Shown here: positions 34,709 through 43,714 of the stretch, one piece after another
How positions within the stretch are numbered: the stretch's first letter is position 1
Layout: every line of letters begins with the position of its first letter
Program-made: the position numbers and the translations under genes
The notes under the pieces: generated by a model
What the model was told of the DNA's origin: nothing
The model's database searches: none
The model's input: only the letters and a program-made list of their open reading frames with translations
Origin: Bacteroides stercorirosoris
GTDB lineage: Bacteria > Bacteroidota > Bacteroidia > Bacteroidales > Bacteroidaceae
Length of the DNA: 64,000 nucleotides
NCBI RefSeq assembly: GCF_900142015.1
Contig: NZ_FQZN01000013.1
Coordinates: forward strand, 90,057-154,056
Direction: 5' to 3'

Positions 34709-37700
34709 ATGGAAACAAAACTACAATCCAAACAGCAATATCCGCGGTTTATCCAAAATAAACCGTGTGGTATTGACAAATTCGATGGAGGTTCGCAAGA
34801 AAGGTTGGCAAAAACTATTGCTCGCCATTTTTGTCAGAATGATTCATTGGATGAGGAATGTACTTTACCTCGAATTATCGGCATCGAAGGTATTTGGGGA
34901 TCTGGAAAATCCAACGTGGTTAAAATGTTGGAACGTGAATTATCAGACGACTATTACTTTTTTGAGTATGACGCATGGGGACATCAAGAGGACTTGCAAC
35001 GCCGCTCTATATTGGAATTGCTTACAAGCAAACTTATTGATGATGGTATCCTATCTGGAAATGCAACAATAAAAGTCAAAGGTGGAGGTACGAAAACCGT
35101 ATCATGGTCTGAAAAGCTGAAATATTTATTAGCCCGTAAAACGGAGACCGTAACCGAAAAATATCCCCTTATCAGTAATGGTATGGTTGCGGCATTTTTG
35201 GTTGCAGTTTTAACTCCGATATTTACATTTATTGCGTATGCAGTAAAACCTACACCCACAACATGGTGGTTTTCTTTATTGTCTATTATCATAGCTGCAC
35301 TGCCAGTTCTTATTGCATTGTGCGTTTGGAAATGGGCATATAGCAAAGATCATAAATATGGATGGAGTTATATGTTAGCTATTTATCAAGATAAAGTCGA
35401 AAAGGACGTTTGCTATGAGACTTTGAGCGAAGACGAACCAACGGTTTACGAGTTCAAAACATGGATGCAAGACATTTCTGATTTTATCAAGGAAAAAGGA
35501 CAACGTAAATTAGTCCTTGTTTTTGACAACATGGATCGTCTCCCCGCTGAAAAAGTAAAAGAATTATGGTCTTCTATCCATACGTTCTTCGCCGATAGCG
35601 GTTTTGAAAATGTTTGGGCTGTTATTCCTTTCGATGAAACACATTTAGCTTGTGCATTCGGAGATGAGACCGACGAACAAACGAAACAACTGACCAAGTA
35701 TTTTATCAATAAAACTTTCCCTATTGTTTATCGTGTTGCTCCTCCTGTTATTACCGACTATCGAAGTATATTCAACAAACTGTTTGTTGAAGCATTTGGA
35801 GAAACAGAAAATGAAGCGAAAGAAACTATAAATCGGATATTCAGATTGGTAAATCCTAATGCCAATGTTAGGGAAATTATATCATATATCAATGAGATGG
35901 TCGCTCTTAAACAAGAGTGGTGTAACGAAATTTTGATGATAAACATAGCATTGTTCTGTTTGAAGAAGACGGATATTCTGGCAAATCCAGTAGAACAAAT
36001 ATTGTCCGGCGACTATCTGAATGGCATTCAAACAATAATTAACAATGATCTGCAAACACAACGCGAAATTGCAGCTTTGGTATATGGTGTCGATGTTGAA
36101 GATGCTCGACAAATTCCATTGAAAAAATATATTGAAGGCTGCATCAACGGAGAAGAAGACCACGACATAAATCAATATGCAGAGACTAATAAACAATTTG
36201 ACACTGTATTAGAAGAAGTTATACAATGTATGGACAATGCGCTTATCGATAAGATTATACATTGTTTGCATAAATTAACTCGAAAGAGCGATGTTATTCT
36301 GCGTGTATGGCAAAGAATAGCACAATTGAAATTAAAAGAATCCATAGAGAAGCAGGTGTTCCCTGTCGAATACCAAGAACTGCTGTTGCATTTAGACACG
36401 GAAAGCCAAAACCATGTGATTGCTCAATTATATAAGAAGATAGTTCGGTTCAATGACTTCAATGGCGGCGACTATTTCAAAACGTTAGATGCAATAGACA
36501 GGTTTATTGCGCAAAATAAGTTGGCGTGCGATTTTACGTCATTGATTGAAGCAAAAACAGTCAAGCCAAATACATTTATCGATTATATTCAAGCTGCAAA
36601 TGCAACAGATGCTGCCTATCGGGATAACGCGACAACTAAAGCATATAAATATTATCAAGTAGCAACAAATTCGGAGGCGCTCGATAATTATTTGGCAAAC
36701 TTACTACCCGATAATTTCGACCATGCAGATATTGTAAAAACGTTAAAAGATAATTCTACCTATACGTTTCCAACGCTTTTGCAAGCGATCACGAATTGCA
36801 TTGATGAACAGAATGTAAATAAAGATAATATAGGGGCTATATTTACAACCTATCGTTTATTGGCATCTGACGAAGAAAGACCTTTACCTGTAACGTTAGA
36901 TTCAACCTACATAAATCAGTTGCATTCTGAATTAGAAACTGATGGCCGAAACATTAAAGAGTCTGGATATTACGATTTAGTCGCCATGCAATTGGCACAT
37001 GGTCATTCCGTTTCCTTAATAGAGGGTGGAGATATAAAATATGTTGCAGAACTCATGGACTATTATGTGGATCATGGAGACTTATTAGTAAATAGTGTGG
37101 GATGGAATATACCGCTATTAAATGAAACACTACAATACATGGTAAATCATAAACTTGGCTATAAATTATTGCTCTCAGACATATTGCCCCAATTTGAAGA
37201 TATTAAGAACAGAATAGGTGTAACGGATGAGGTATTTATCGAGCATTTAGCAGAGTGGAATACCGATTTGGATAAGTATATCACTAAGAACAATATTAAA
37301 GATGTAATTCCTGACGCATCTTTTTACGATTTGACCACTAAAATAAGCAATGTCCTGACCGATCATATCAATAAAATAGCGTTCGAAGCGTTGTCTGAAA
37401 TAAGTGTTGATACATTATACGCCCAAAGAACAGCACATACATCATATTATTGGTTTGTCGCAATAAAACATTTACTGGCTAAAATCAAATCCTTGCCAGA
37501 TAACTTGACTGAATTTGGCAAAAAGATTCTGATGGATATTGCTTCTGGAACTCAAAGTTTGAATCCTTTCCCTAATTGTTTCAAGAATATAGTTGAAAGA
37601 TTGGATAAACGAAAAATTAAATCGACAGTTACCGATATAAGAAATGATTTCTGCATCGGTAAAAAGACTATCAATGCAATAAAGTTTCAATTTTTCGAAA

Positions 37701-37963
37701 CATGGCTTAGATCGCATGGTAATTTGAAAAGTCAAGCTGGAGACGTTATTGATAAAATAGTGAAACCTGTAATTTCCGATGGGGCATGCCGTTCATTGAT
37801 TCTGCAAAACAAAGATTTTTATATGGATTTAATAAATACAGCAGGGGATGATGCTTATGAATTGAAAAAGAGTCTCCGAAACCTCATACAAAAAGATTCA
37901 GATCCGCAATTGGTTAAATTTGTCAATTCGATAGATTCAGTACCTGAGGTTGAAACCGCGTAA
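34709..37963 (+). CDS. KAP family P-loop NTPase, two-TM, large
   Basis: This is a 1084-residue protein. Walker A GIWGSGKS is at residues 61-68; two membrane helices (about 157-178 and 186-206) are inserted between it and Walker B LVLVFDNMDRL (268-278), which is the KAP arrangement (ATPase domain facing the cytoplasm, anchored by an inserted hairpin). The 700-residue C-terminal part is helical with no domain I can name. KAP NTPases are often found on plasmids and ICEs and in phage-defence loci. Here it is the large member of a two-gene AT-rich cargo between rteC and mobC. A defence role is inference; partner genes beyond DUF4143 are lacking. Confidence 0.85.
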   Translation: METKLQSKQQYPRFIQNKPCGIDKFDGGSQERLAKTIARHFCQNDSLDEECTLPRIIGIEGIWGSGKSNVVKMLERELSDDYYFFEYDAWGHQEDLQRRSILELLTSKLIDDGILSGNATIKVKGGGTKTVSWSEKLKYLLARKTETVTEKYPLISNGMVAAFLVAVLTPIFTFIAYAVKPTPTTWWFSLLSIIIAALPVLIALCVWKWAYSKDHKYGWSYMLAIYQDKVEKDVCYETLSEDEPTVYEFKTWMQDISDFIKEKGQRKLVLVFDNMDRLPAEKVKELWSSIHTFFADSGFENVWAVIPFDETHLACAFGDETDEQTKQLTKYFINKTFPIVYRVAPPVITDYRSIFNKLFVEAFGETENEAKETINRIFRLVNPNANVREIISYINEMVALKQEWCNEILMINIALFCLKKTDILANPVEQILSGDYLNGIQTIINNDLQTQREIAALVYGVDVEDARQIPLKKYIEGCINGEEDHDINQYAETNKQFDTVLEEVIQCMDNALIDKIIHCLHKLTRKSDVILRVWQRIAQLKLKESIEKQVFPVEYQELLLHLDTESQNHVIAQLYKKIVRFNDFNGGDYFKTLDAIDRFIAQNKLACDFTSLIEAKTVKPNTFIDYIQAANATDAAYRDNATTKAYKYYQVATNSEALDNYLANLLPDNFDHADIVKTLKDNSTYTFPTLLQAITNCIDEQNVNKDNIGAIFTTYRLLASDEERPLPVTLDSTYINQLHSELETDGRNIKESGYYDLVAMQLAHGHSVSLIEGGDIKYVAELMDYYVDHGDLLVNSVGWNIPLLNETLQYMVNHKLGYKLLLSDILPQFEDIKNRIGVTDEVFIEHLAEWNTDLDKYITKNNIKDVIPDASFYDLTTKISNVLTDHINKIAFEALSEISVDTLYAQRTAHTSYYWFVAIKHLLAKIKSLPDNLTEFGKKILMDIASGTQSLNPFPNCFKNIVERLDKRKIKSTVTDIRNDFCIGKKTINAIKFQFFETWLRSHGNLKSQAGDVIDKIVKPVISDGACRSLILQNKDFYMDLINTAGDDAYELKKSLRNLIQKDSDPQLVKFVNSIDSVPEVETA

Positions 37964-37969
37964 GTATTT

Positions 37970-38100
37970 GTCTAACAAGTCCGAATTTTACGATTTTACC
38001 CGTCAGAACTGAAGTGCCCCCCAAAAAAATTGTATCCAACTTTTGGGGGTCACTTCAAACTTCGATAGGGATAATTTTCAATTTTGGGGACTTGTTAGAC
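37970..38100. repeat. Nested inverted repeats between KAP and mobC (MITE or IS-end remnant)
   Basis: Outer arms GTCTAACAAGTCC (37970-37982) and GGACTTGTTAGAC (38088-38100) are a perfect 13-bp inverted repeat. Inside, GAAGTGCCCCCCAAAA (38011-38026) pairs with TTTTGGGGGTCACTTC (38041-38056) apart from one mismatch; these inner arms look like ends of Bacteroides IS3/IS150-type elements abutted with only 14 bp between them. The right outer arm overlaps the mobC stop codon. As RNA it would also fold into a terminator-like stem for the convergent KAP and mobC genes, though no U-tract follows. Confidence 0.7.
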
Positions 38101-40113
38101 AGTCTCATTATCTGGTAGCAGTTTACACAGCACCGGATCGTTTTTGATACGCTCCAGTTCCTCCTGCACAATCTGCTTCACCTCTTCCTTGATGCGCCGG
38201 TAGTTCGCCTGCACCGTTTCCTTCATGCGGTCGTTGCCGTCCTCGTCCGTGAAGTTTGTAATGACGGGAATTTTCTTGTAGGCACTTTCTTCCCGTTTCA
38301 CCTTTTCGGCATCCACCACAATCTCGCAATGAAAAATCTTCTGCTCGATACGCTCGTTGAAGTTGTCGGATACAGAACCGACAAACATTCCCTGCGTAAG
38401 CCCGGAAATCTTACTCGGTGGAATGAGCGCGTCCATCTGCGTGTTGATGGAGGTGGAAACATCCTGCCGGTTGATGGAGATGGACTGCCGTTTCTGCAAC
38501 ACCTTACCGAACCGCTCGGAGAGCGTCTTGGCTGTTTCCCCCACCACCTGACCGGAGAAAATATTGCCGACAGTGTTCATCACCACTTTCGCCTCTTTGT
38601 CCCCGTAGTCACGCACTAACTGGCTGAAATCCTGAAAGCCCAGACACACGGCAACCTTGTTGCTTCGGGCGGTAGCTATAAGATTGTCCAACCCTTTGAA
38701 GTATATTGTGGGCAACTCGTCGATGATGACCGATGACTTCAGCATCCCCTTCTTGTTGATGAGCTTCACGATACGGGAATTATACAGACCGAGTGCCGCA
38801 CCGTAGATATTCTGACGGTCGGGATTGTTACCCACGCAGAGGATTTTCGGCTCTTCGGGATTGTTGATGTCCAGCGTAAACTCGCTGTCTGACATCACCC
38901 AGTAGAGCTGCGGTGAAATCATCCTCGAAAGCGGGATTTTTGCCGACGCTATCTGACCCATGAGCTGCTCCGCAGCCCCTCCAAGCCACGCATCCATGAA
39001 CGGCGAAAGGTAGTTCTCCAGCTCCGGATAAGAGGTCAGTATCGGAAATATATCCTCGTAACGGCGGTTCAGAAACTCGATAGCATGGGGAAACGTGCAA
39101 AACTTCCCGTTCTGATAGATTTTGAGATACCAGATAATACTGGCAAACAGAATGATAGGTGACTCCACGAAGAAGTCGCCCTGCTTTTGCACCCACGTTT
39201 TATTGAGGTTGAGCATTATTGTGTAGGCACTCTCATAGGCATCCGTAATATCTTCCATAAAATCCGGGTGAATGGGATTGCACCGATGAGAGCGTCGCGG
39301 GTCGTCGAAGTTGATCACATAGAACTTCGGCTTTACCTTGTAGCCGTCCGGGTGGTTCAGCAAATGGTTGTAGGCAATAGTAGATAGGTCGGGATACTTG
39401 AAATCGTAGATGTATTGACTAAAGCCCTTTTCAATCTGTTGCTTGATAAAATTGTTTACCACGGCATAGGACTTGCCGCTGCCCGGCGTACCCAACACGA
39501 TGGACGCACGGAAGGGATTAACTACATTGATCCAACCGTTGTTCCAGCGTTTCCTGTAATAGAAACGTGTCGGCAGATTGACCGAATACTCGCTTTCGAT
39601 AAGCCTCGTTTCCTGCATGAAACTCTCGTTCTCGTTGTTGAAAACATCCTCCATCAAATTGTGTTTCAACAGGCGGCTCATCCACAGACCACCCATCAAC
39701 AGGCAGACATAGCCCGTTCCAATGGTAAGGACATACAGTCCCGTCACCGCTTCAAGCGGCAGCGGCAGGGGCAGCAACCACCAGTTCAGGAAAAACAGCA
39801 CGAACCCGACGGCAAATGCTGTCCAGATTCTCCCCCAAGTGATTTTCTCACCCTTGACACCCTTCGTACCCAGACAGGACAAGGCAAGCAAAAGGACGGA
39901 AAACAGCTTCGTGTAGAGAATGGAATGGAACAGCCCCGCCGTGCGGTCGAAGTTCAGAAGGATTTTGTCCACCACGCCGATGTTCACGCCCCACAGCCGG
40001 ATGGCTTCGTAGCAGAACCAGTACACGTTCATGACCACTAAAATGATACTCACGGCACGCAGAAAATCCATGATTTTCGCCAATGCCCTCAAATCGTCTT
40101 CTTGTTGTGACAT
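38095..40113 (-). CDS. mobC: Type IV coupling protein MobC (TraG/VirD4 type)
   Basis: This is a 672-residue inner-membrane coupling protein. Membrane segments occur near residues 15-35, 55-77, 90-120 and 123-145. Walker A is LGTPGSGKSYAVVN at about residues 210-223, and the Walker B-like SVIIDELPTIYFKG lies near 450-463. The SFSQLVRD-like CLGFQDFSQLVRDYG motif near 487 is typical of VirD4/TraG ATPases. It links the relaxase-DNA complex to the mating channel. mobA, mobB and mobC are on the minus strand in that transcription order, opposite the tra operon. The stop codon sits in the inverted repeat arm, which may mean the last codons come from the inserted sequence. Confidence 0.9.
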   Translation of the reverse strand: MSQQEDDLRALAKIMDFLRAVSIILVVMNVYWFCYEAIRLWGVNIGVVDKILLNFDRTAGLFHSILYTKLFSVLLLALSCLGTKGVKGEKITWGRIWTAFAVGFVLFFLNWWLLPLPLPLEAVTGLYVLTIGTGYVCLLMGGLWMSRLLKHNLMEDVFNNENESFMQETRLIESEYSVNLPTRFYYRKRWNNGWINVVNPFRASIVLGTPGSGKSYAVVNNFIKQQIEKGFSQYIYDFKYPDLSTIAYNHLLNHPDGYKVKPKFYVINFDDPRRSHRCNPIHPDFMEDITDAYESAYTIMLNLNKTWVQKQGDFFVESPIILFASIIWYLKIYQNGKFCTFPHAIEFLNRRYEDIFPILTSYPELENYLSPFMDAWLGGAAEQLMGQIASAKIPLSRMISPQLYWVMSDSEFTLDINNPEEPKILCVGNNPDRQNIYGAALGLYNSRIVKLINKKGMLKSSVIIDELPTIYFKGLDNLIATARSNKVAVCLGFQDFSQLVRDYGDKEAKVVMNTVGNIFSGQVVGETAKTLSERFGKVLQKRQSISINRQDVSTSINTQMDALIPPSKISGLTQGMFVGSVSDNFNERIEQKIFHCEIVVDAEKVKREESAYKKIPVITNFTDEDGNDRMKETVQANYRRIKEEVKQIVQEELERIKNDPVLCKLLPDNETV

Positions 40114-40143
40114 ACATTGATTTTTTAATTGTTGATACTCTGA

Positions 40144-41391
40144 TTACATACCCAAGCCCTTGCGTTTTTTCTTCTTTTTGCGCTTCATCGCCCGGATGAA
40201 AGCCTCTTCCTCGGCATCTACCGCCGGACCTTCGGGAGTGAGCAAGCCCATACCGCCCGATATATCTTCACTGTCGTAGGCGGTCTGCCCGTGTGCCTTG
40301 TCCGCAGCATCCACAGGGATGGATAGCGGTATCGGCGGTTGTCCGGCGTATGGCAGGGTGAAGTGTTCCTGCAAGGCATTCGCCGAAAGCTCCTTACCCA
40401 TGCGCGAACCGTTCAGCACGCATCCCGTGCGGTGGTCGATGAAGGTAGCCCCATAGATGCGCCCTTCCTCTGTGTAGCGCAGTACGGTGTCGATGCCCTT
40501 CTCTTTGAGTTGGGATACAAATTTGTCCTTGTCATAAGTGCCTTGCAGCACGGAAAGGACGGTGCGTTTCGTCATGTCTGCCAGTTTCCTATCCTTGATT
40601 TCCGATTTGGAACGGACAAACTTCTTCTGTACGGCTTCATAGCCTGCGGACTTCCCGAAAAGCGAGGATTTGAACGGGTTGCCCACCTTGTTACCCTTGT
40701 CGTCCGTGACGGAATAGACCAGCCCGTGATACTCCCGTCCGCGCACGTTGCCCCTCGCTTCCTCCACCGTCATATTATATAAGGAAAGGAGCGCACGGTA
40801 TTCGCCCATCGTCTGGAAACGGTACTGCCCATTCAGAGCCTTCACGGTGTTGCCTACCTGCTTCTTCACATCACCTGCCGATGCGGCCACCTTGCGCAAC
40901 GGATTATCCAATCTCTGATTTTTACGTTCTGCCGGATGCAATCCGTACTTCTGTTCCAGTTCCCTGCGGATACGGTCGCTGCGGCGGTAGAGAAAATCCC
41001 GGTTGAGCCTTTTCCCGTTCTCGTCCACGTTGACCGTCACGATGTGCAGGTGGTGGCGGTCGATGTCCTCGTGCTTGAATACAAGATAAGGCTGGTTTCC
41101 GAAACCGAGTTTTTCCAGATACTCGCGGGCGATATTCTGCAACTCAATATCGGTCAGCACATCCTCCGGGTGCGGGTTGAGAGAGATATGCACCACCGGC
41201 TTCTCGATCTTCATCTGCGGTGGCAGGAAGGTGAGAAAACCCTCCATCGCCTTGCCTATGTCCACCGTTCCCGAACCGTCATTGTAGATGCGGTTGGTGG
41301 TGAGAAGCCGCCCCTGCGCCTCGTTAATCTTCTCCCCGTTGTAGGCAATCGCGCCGTACAACGAACTTCCTACACTGATTTTTGCGACCAT
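40144..41391 (-). CDS. mobB: Relaxase MobB (MobP-type family)
   Basis: This is a 415-residue relaxase. The N-terminus MVAKISVGSSLYGAIAYNGEK carries a tyrosine-containing start found in Bacteroides relaxases. The metal-binding HHLHIVTVNVDENGKRLN at about residues 132-149 is the three-histidine motif III. A Lys-rich tail (KRKKKKKRKGLGM) ends it. It nicks oriT and pilots the strand into the recipient. It overlaps mobA by 22 bases and starts 30 bases upstream of mobC, so mobA-mobB-mobC are coupled. Confidence 0.92.
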   Translation of the reverse strand: MVAKISVGSSLYGAIAYNGEKINEAQGRLLTTNRIYNDGSGTVDIGKAMEGFLTFLPPQMKIEKPVVHISLNPHPEDVLTDIELQNIAREYLEKLGFGNQPYLVFKHEDIDRHHLHIVTVNVDENGKRLNRDFLYRRSDRIRRELEQKYGLHPAERKNQRLDNPLRKVAASAGDVKKQVGNTVKALNGQYRFQTMGEYRALLSLYNMTVEEARGNVRGREYHGLVYSVTDDKGNKVGNPFKSSLFGKSAGYEAVQKKFVRSKSEIKDRKLADMTKRTVLSVLQGTYDKDKFVSQLKEKGIDTVLRYTEEGRIYGATFIDHRTGCVLNGSRMGKELSANALQEHFTLPYAGQPPIPLSIPVDAADKAHGQTAYDSEDISGGMGLLTPEGPAVDAEEEAFIRAMKRKKKKKRKGLGM

Positions 41392-41798
41392 TTTGCCTCC
41401 ATTTCCCTTGAAAGTTCCACAATCCGGCGGCTCAGTTTCACGAGTTCGACGGTGTGTTGCTCTAATTTGTAGAGCAACGCCATCGCCTTTTTCTCTGAAA
41501 AATGCAGCCTCAGTTCCTTCACGACTTGGTTGTAATTCGTACCCACGGCACGGAATTGTGCATGAAAATCCGACAGTTTGGTGTAATAGTCCACCAACGT
41601 CTTGTCCACCTTCAGCACCTTGAACGGTTGCCCGAAGAAGTGCGCTTTGAGGAAAACAGACCGTGCATAGACACCCGATTTTCCGAACATGGCGAGGAAA
41701 CGGTTGTGTTCCTCCTCGTTGAAACGGACGGTGTACCGGTACACCGCCGGATCAAGTTTGGGATTTCTCCCTGATTTGCTTTTCCTTTTCTCTTTCAT
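41370..41798 (-). CDS. mobA: Relaxosome accessory DNA-binding protein MobA
   Basis: This is a 142-residue basic protein of the MobC-like/ribbon-helix-helix accessory type (RFNEEEHNRFLAMFGKSGVYARSVFLKAHFF). The N-terminus is Lys/Arg-rich and the C-terminal half is helical. It assists the relaxase at oriT. The ATG at 41798 lies 3 bases from the shared leader AAATCCAAAGTAATATG (read on the minus strand). oriT is expected upstream, in 41799-42061. Confidence 0.88.
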   Translation of the reverse strand: MKEKRKSKSGRNPKLDPAVYRYTVRFNEEEHNRFLAMFGKSGVYARSVFLKAHFFGQPFKVLKVDKTLVDYYTKLSDFHAQFRAVGTNYNQVVKELRLHFSEKKAMALLYKLEQHTVELVKLSRRIVELSREMEAKWSQKSV

Positions 41799-42061
41799 AT
41801 TACTTTGGATTTAGCGGATTGACGGCATAAGCCGCCGCTTCGGATTACAGCACCGCAGTTCTGAAAGGCTTCCCGACTTCGGAGGGAAAGCCCGCCCCCT
41901 GCAAGGGCAAGTGCTTTTCGTGGCTGCTCAAAATATTTTGAGCGGCTGAAAAGACATCTTGCTATGTTCAGGTGAACATAAAAATCCGTCAGGGGACGGA
42001 TTGGGAAAATACCTTTCAGGACTCCGGGCCGCGCGTCATCGGCGAACCCTGCTGTCCGGGT
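41799..42061. other. Probable origin of transfer (oriT) region
   Basis: This non-coding region upstream of mobA contains closely spaced palindromes: GCTCAAAATATTTTGAGC (18 bp perfect, 41926-41943), TGTTCAGGTGAACA (41965-41978), and AATCCGT/ACGGATT with a 6-nt loop (41983-42002). GC-rich inverted motifs precede them. In CTnDOT the oriT lies beside mobA. The nick site cannot be read directly. Confidence 0.6.
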
Positions 42062-42071
42062 GCAAAGTTAC
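42062..42071 (-). promoter_or_regulatory. -7 box for mobABC
   Basis: GCAAAGTTAC on the plus strand reads GTAACTTTGC on the minus strand; it contains TAACTTTG, a perfect -7 box for the mob operon about 260 bases upstream of mobA, so transcripts would include oriT. The 10-mer is identical to the attL core. Confidence 0.5.
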
Positions 42072-42507
42072 GCCCTTAAAGCGGTATCGGACAGATGCTT
42101 GACCCGGTCAATGACTGCCAACCGGCGCAACGTGCCGCCACTTGCCGGAGAAGTGATACAGGTTCCAAAATATACTTGTTTATTTGCAGCATGATTCAAG
42201 AAACGAACGATTTGAAGATATGATAAACGGAACATTCAAATACCCGGAAATCCGCTTCTTCGGATACTTGCCGAAACGGATACCCGAACCGTCGGAAACC
42301 CGGTTCTCCGACAATTCGGTGACGTATGGATTCAATGACTTCATGACGCAATGTCGTCAATCACCATTTGTCCGACGCACCGCTTCACCACAGAACCGGA
42401 TACGCGACGACCCGCCTGCGTGTGTAGTCACGGAAGCGGATGGTGCGACAGCCAAATCCGTATGGAAACAGAAAAACAAATCATCAACAATTAAAATAAA
42501 TGGAACT
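42072..42507 (+). other. Leader/upstream region of the tra operon
   Basis: This 436-bp region precedes traA. A frame in phase with traA is open from 42184 but encodes no recognised domain, and the ParA start is at 42508. Hairpins are present: CCGAA...TTCGG enclosing GTCGGA/TCCGAC at 42284-42319. The tra operon of CTnDOT is controlled by Xis2c/Xis2d and by the RteR RNA, so a structured leader is expected here; the specific sites are not identified. Confidence 0.4.
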
Positions 42508-43269
42508 ATGAGTAAGGAAATCTTCGTTGCATTCGCAACACAGAAAGGTGGCATCGGCAAATCCACTGTCACGGCACTTGCCGCCAGCTACCTGCACAAC
42601 GTGAAAGGCTACAATGTCGCCGTCGTGGACTGCGACGACCCGCAGCACAGCATCCACGGGCTGCGCGAACACGAAATGGGGCTTATCGACAGCAGCACCT
42701 ACTTCAAGGCTCTCGCTTGCGACCATTTCCGCCGGATCAAAAAGAACGCCTACACCATCGTCAAAAGCAATGCGGTGAACGCCCTCGACGATGCCGAGAG
42801 GATGATTGCCACTGAGGACGTGAAACCCGACGTGGTGTTCTTCGACATGCCCGGCACACTCCGAAGCAACGGCGTGATAAAGACGCTCTCGCAGATGGAC
42901 TACATTTTCACTCCGCTGAGTGCCGACCGCTTTGTCGTGGAGAGTACCCTGAAATTCGTCACGATGTTCCGCGACAGGCTGATGACTACCGGACAGGCGA
43001 AAACAAAGGGGCTGCATCTGTTCTGGACGATGGTGGACGGCAGGGAGAGGAACGACTTGTACGGCATCTACGAGGAAGTGATAGCCGAAATGGGCTTTCC
43101 GGTACTTTCCACCCGCTTGCCCGACAGCAAGAAGTTCCGCCGTGACCTTTCGGAAGAGCGCAAGAGCGTTTTCCGCTCCACCATCTTCCCGATGGACACG
43201 GCACTGCTGAAAGGGAGTGGCATCCGGGAGTTTTCCGAAGAGATAAGCGACATCATCAGACCGCAGTGA
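42508..43269 (+). CDS. traA: ParA-family ATPase TraA
   Basis: This is a 253-residue ParA/MinD-like ATPase with the deviant Walker A QKGGIGKST at about residues 12-20 and DVVFFDMPG as Walker B near 112-120. It heads the tra operon. The role of TraA in transfer is unclear; ParA proteins position DNA or complexes. The start at 42508 gives a proper MSKEIFVAFATQKGG beginning; the 42184 extension is rejected. Its stop overlaps a GTG 4 bases before the next gene's ATG. Confidence 0.85.
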   Translation: MSKEIFVAFATQKGGIGKSTVTALAASYLHNVKGYNVAVVDCDDPQHSIHGLREHEMGLIDSSTYFKALACDHFRRIKKNAYTIVKSNAVNALDDAERMIATEDVKPDVVFFDMPGTLRSNGVIKTLSQMDYIFTPLSADRFVVESTLKFVTMFRDRLMTTGQAKTKGLHLFWTMVDGRERNDLYGIYEEVIAEMGFPVLSTRLPDSKKFRRDLSEERKSVFRSTIFPMDTALLKGSGIREFSEEISDIIRPQ

Positions 43270-43271
43270 GC

Positions 43272-43712
43272 ATGGGCAGCAGGAAAGTGAACACGGAAGG
43301 CATCGACGAGGAACTGCTGTTAGCCTCCATCGGGCGGCGCACACAGGACGGGACACTGCGCCCCGCACAGGAAGTACCCGCAGCTGCACCGACCGAAGAG
43401 GACACCGCCGCACCGGAACCATCTCCTGTGCAACCCGTAACACGGGAAAAAGCGCAGAGGGAAAGTGGACGCCGGAAAAGGCAGGACGAGGACTACAACG
43501 AGCTATTCCTGCGCCGCAACGAGATAAAGACCCGCCAATGTGTCTATATCAGCCGTGACGTCCACGGCAAGATCCTCAGAATCGTGAACGACATCGCCGG
43601 AGGGGAAATCTCAGTAGGCGGATATGTGGATACCGTGCTGCGCCAGCATCTGGAACAGCACAAGGAGAGAATCAACGAACTGTACAAGAAACAACGTGAA
43701 GATCTGATTTGA
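43272..43712 (+). CDS. traB: DUF3408 protein, TraB
   Basis: This is a 146-residue protein from the ATG at 43272; a GTG at 43266 overlapping the traA stop is also possible. The N-terminal half is Pro/Ala/Glu-rich and probably disordered; the C-terminal half (ETDYNELFLRRNEIKT-like, then YISRDVHGKILRIVNDIAGGEISVGGYVDTVL) is the DUF3408 ribbon-helix-helix-like domain. It is paralogous to the next gene. Name from position in the tra operon. Confidence 0.75.
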   Translation: MGSRKVNTEGIDEELLLASIGRRTQDGTLRPAQEVPAAAPTEEDTAAPEPSPVQPVTREKAQRESGRRKRQDEDYNELFLRRNEIKTRQCVYISRDVHGKILRIVNDIAGGEISVGGYVDTVLRQHLEQHKERINELYKKQREDLI

Positions 43713-43714
43713 AA

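Noticed and set aside
42184..42507. N-terminal extension of traA
   Set aside because: It is in frame but lies in the upstream region, with no domain; ParA proteins start near 42508.
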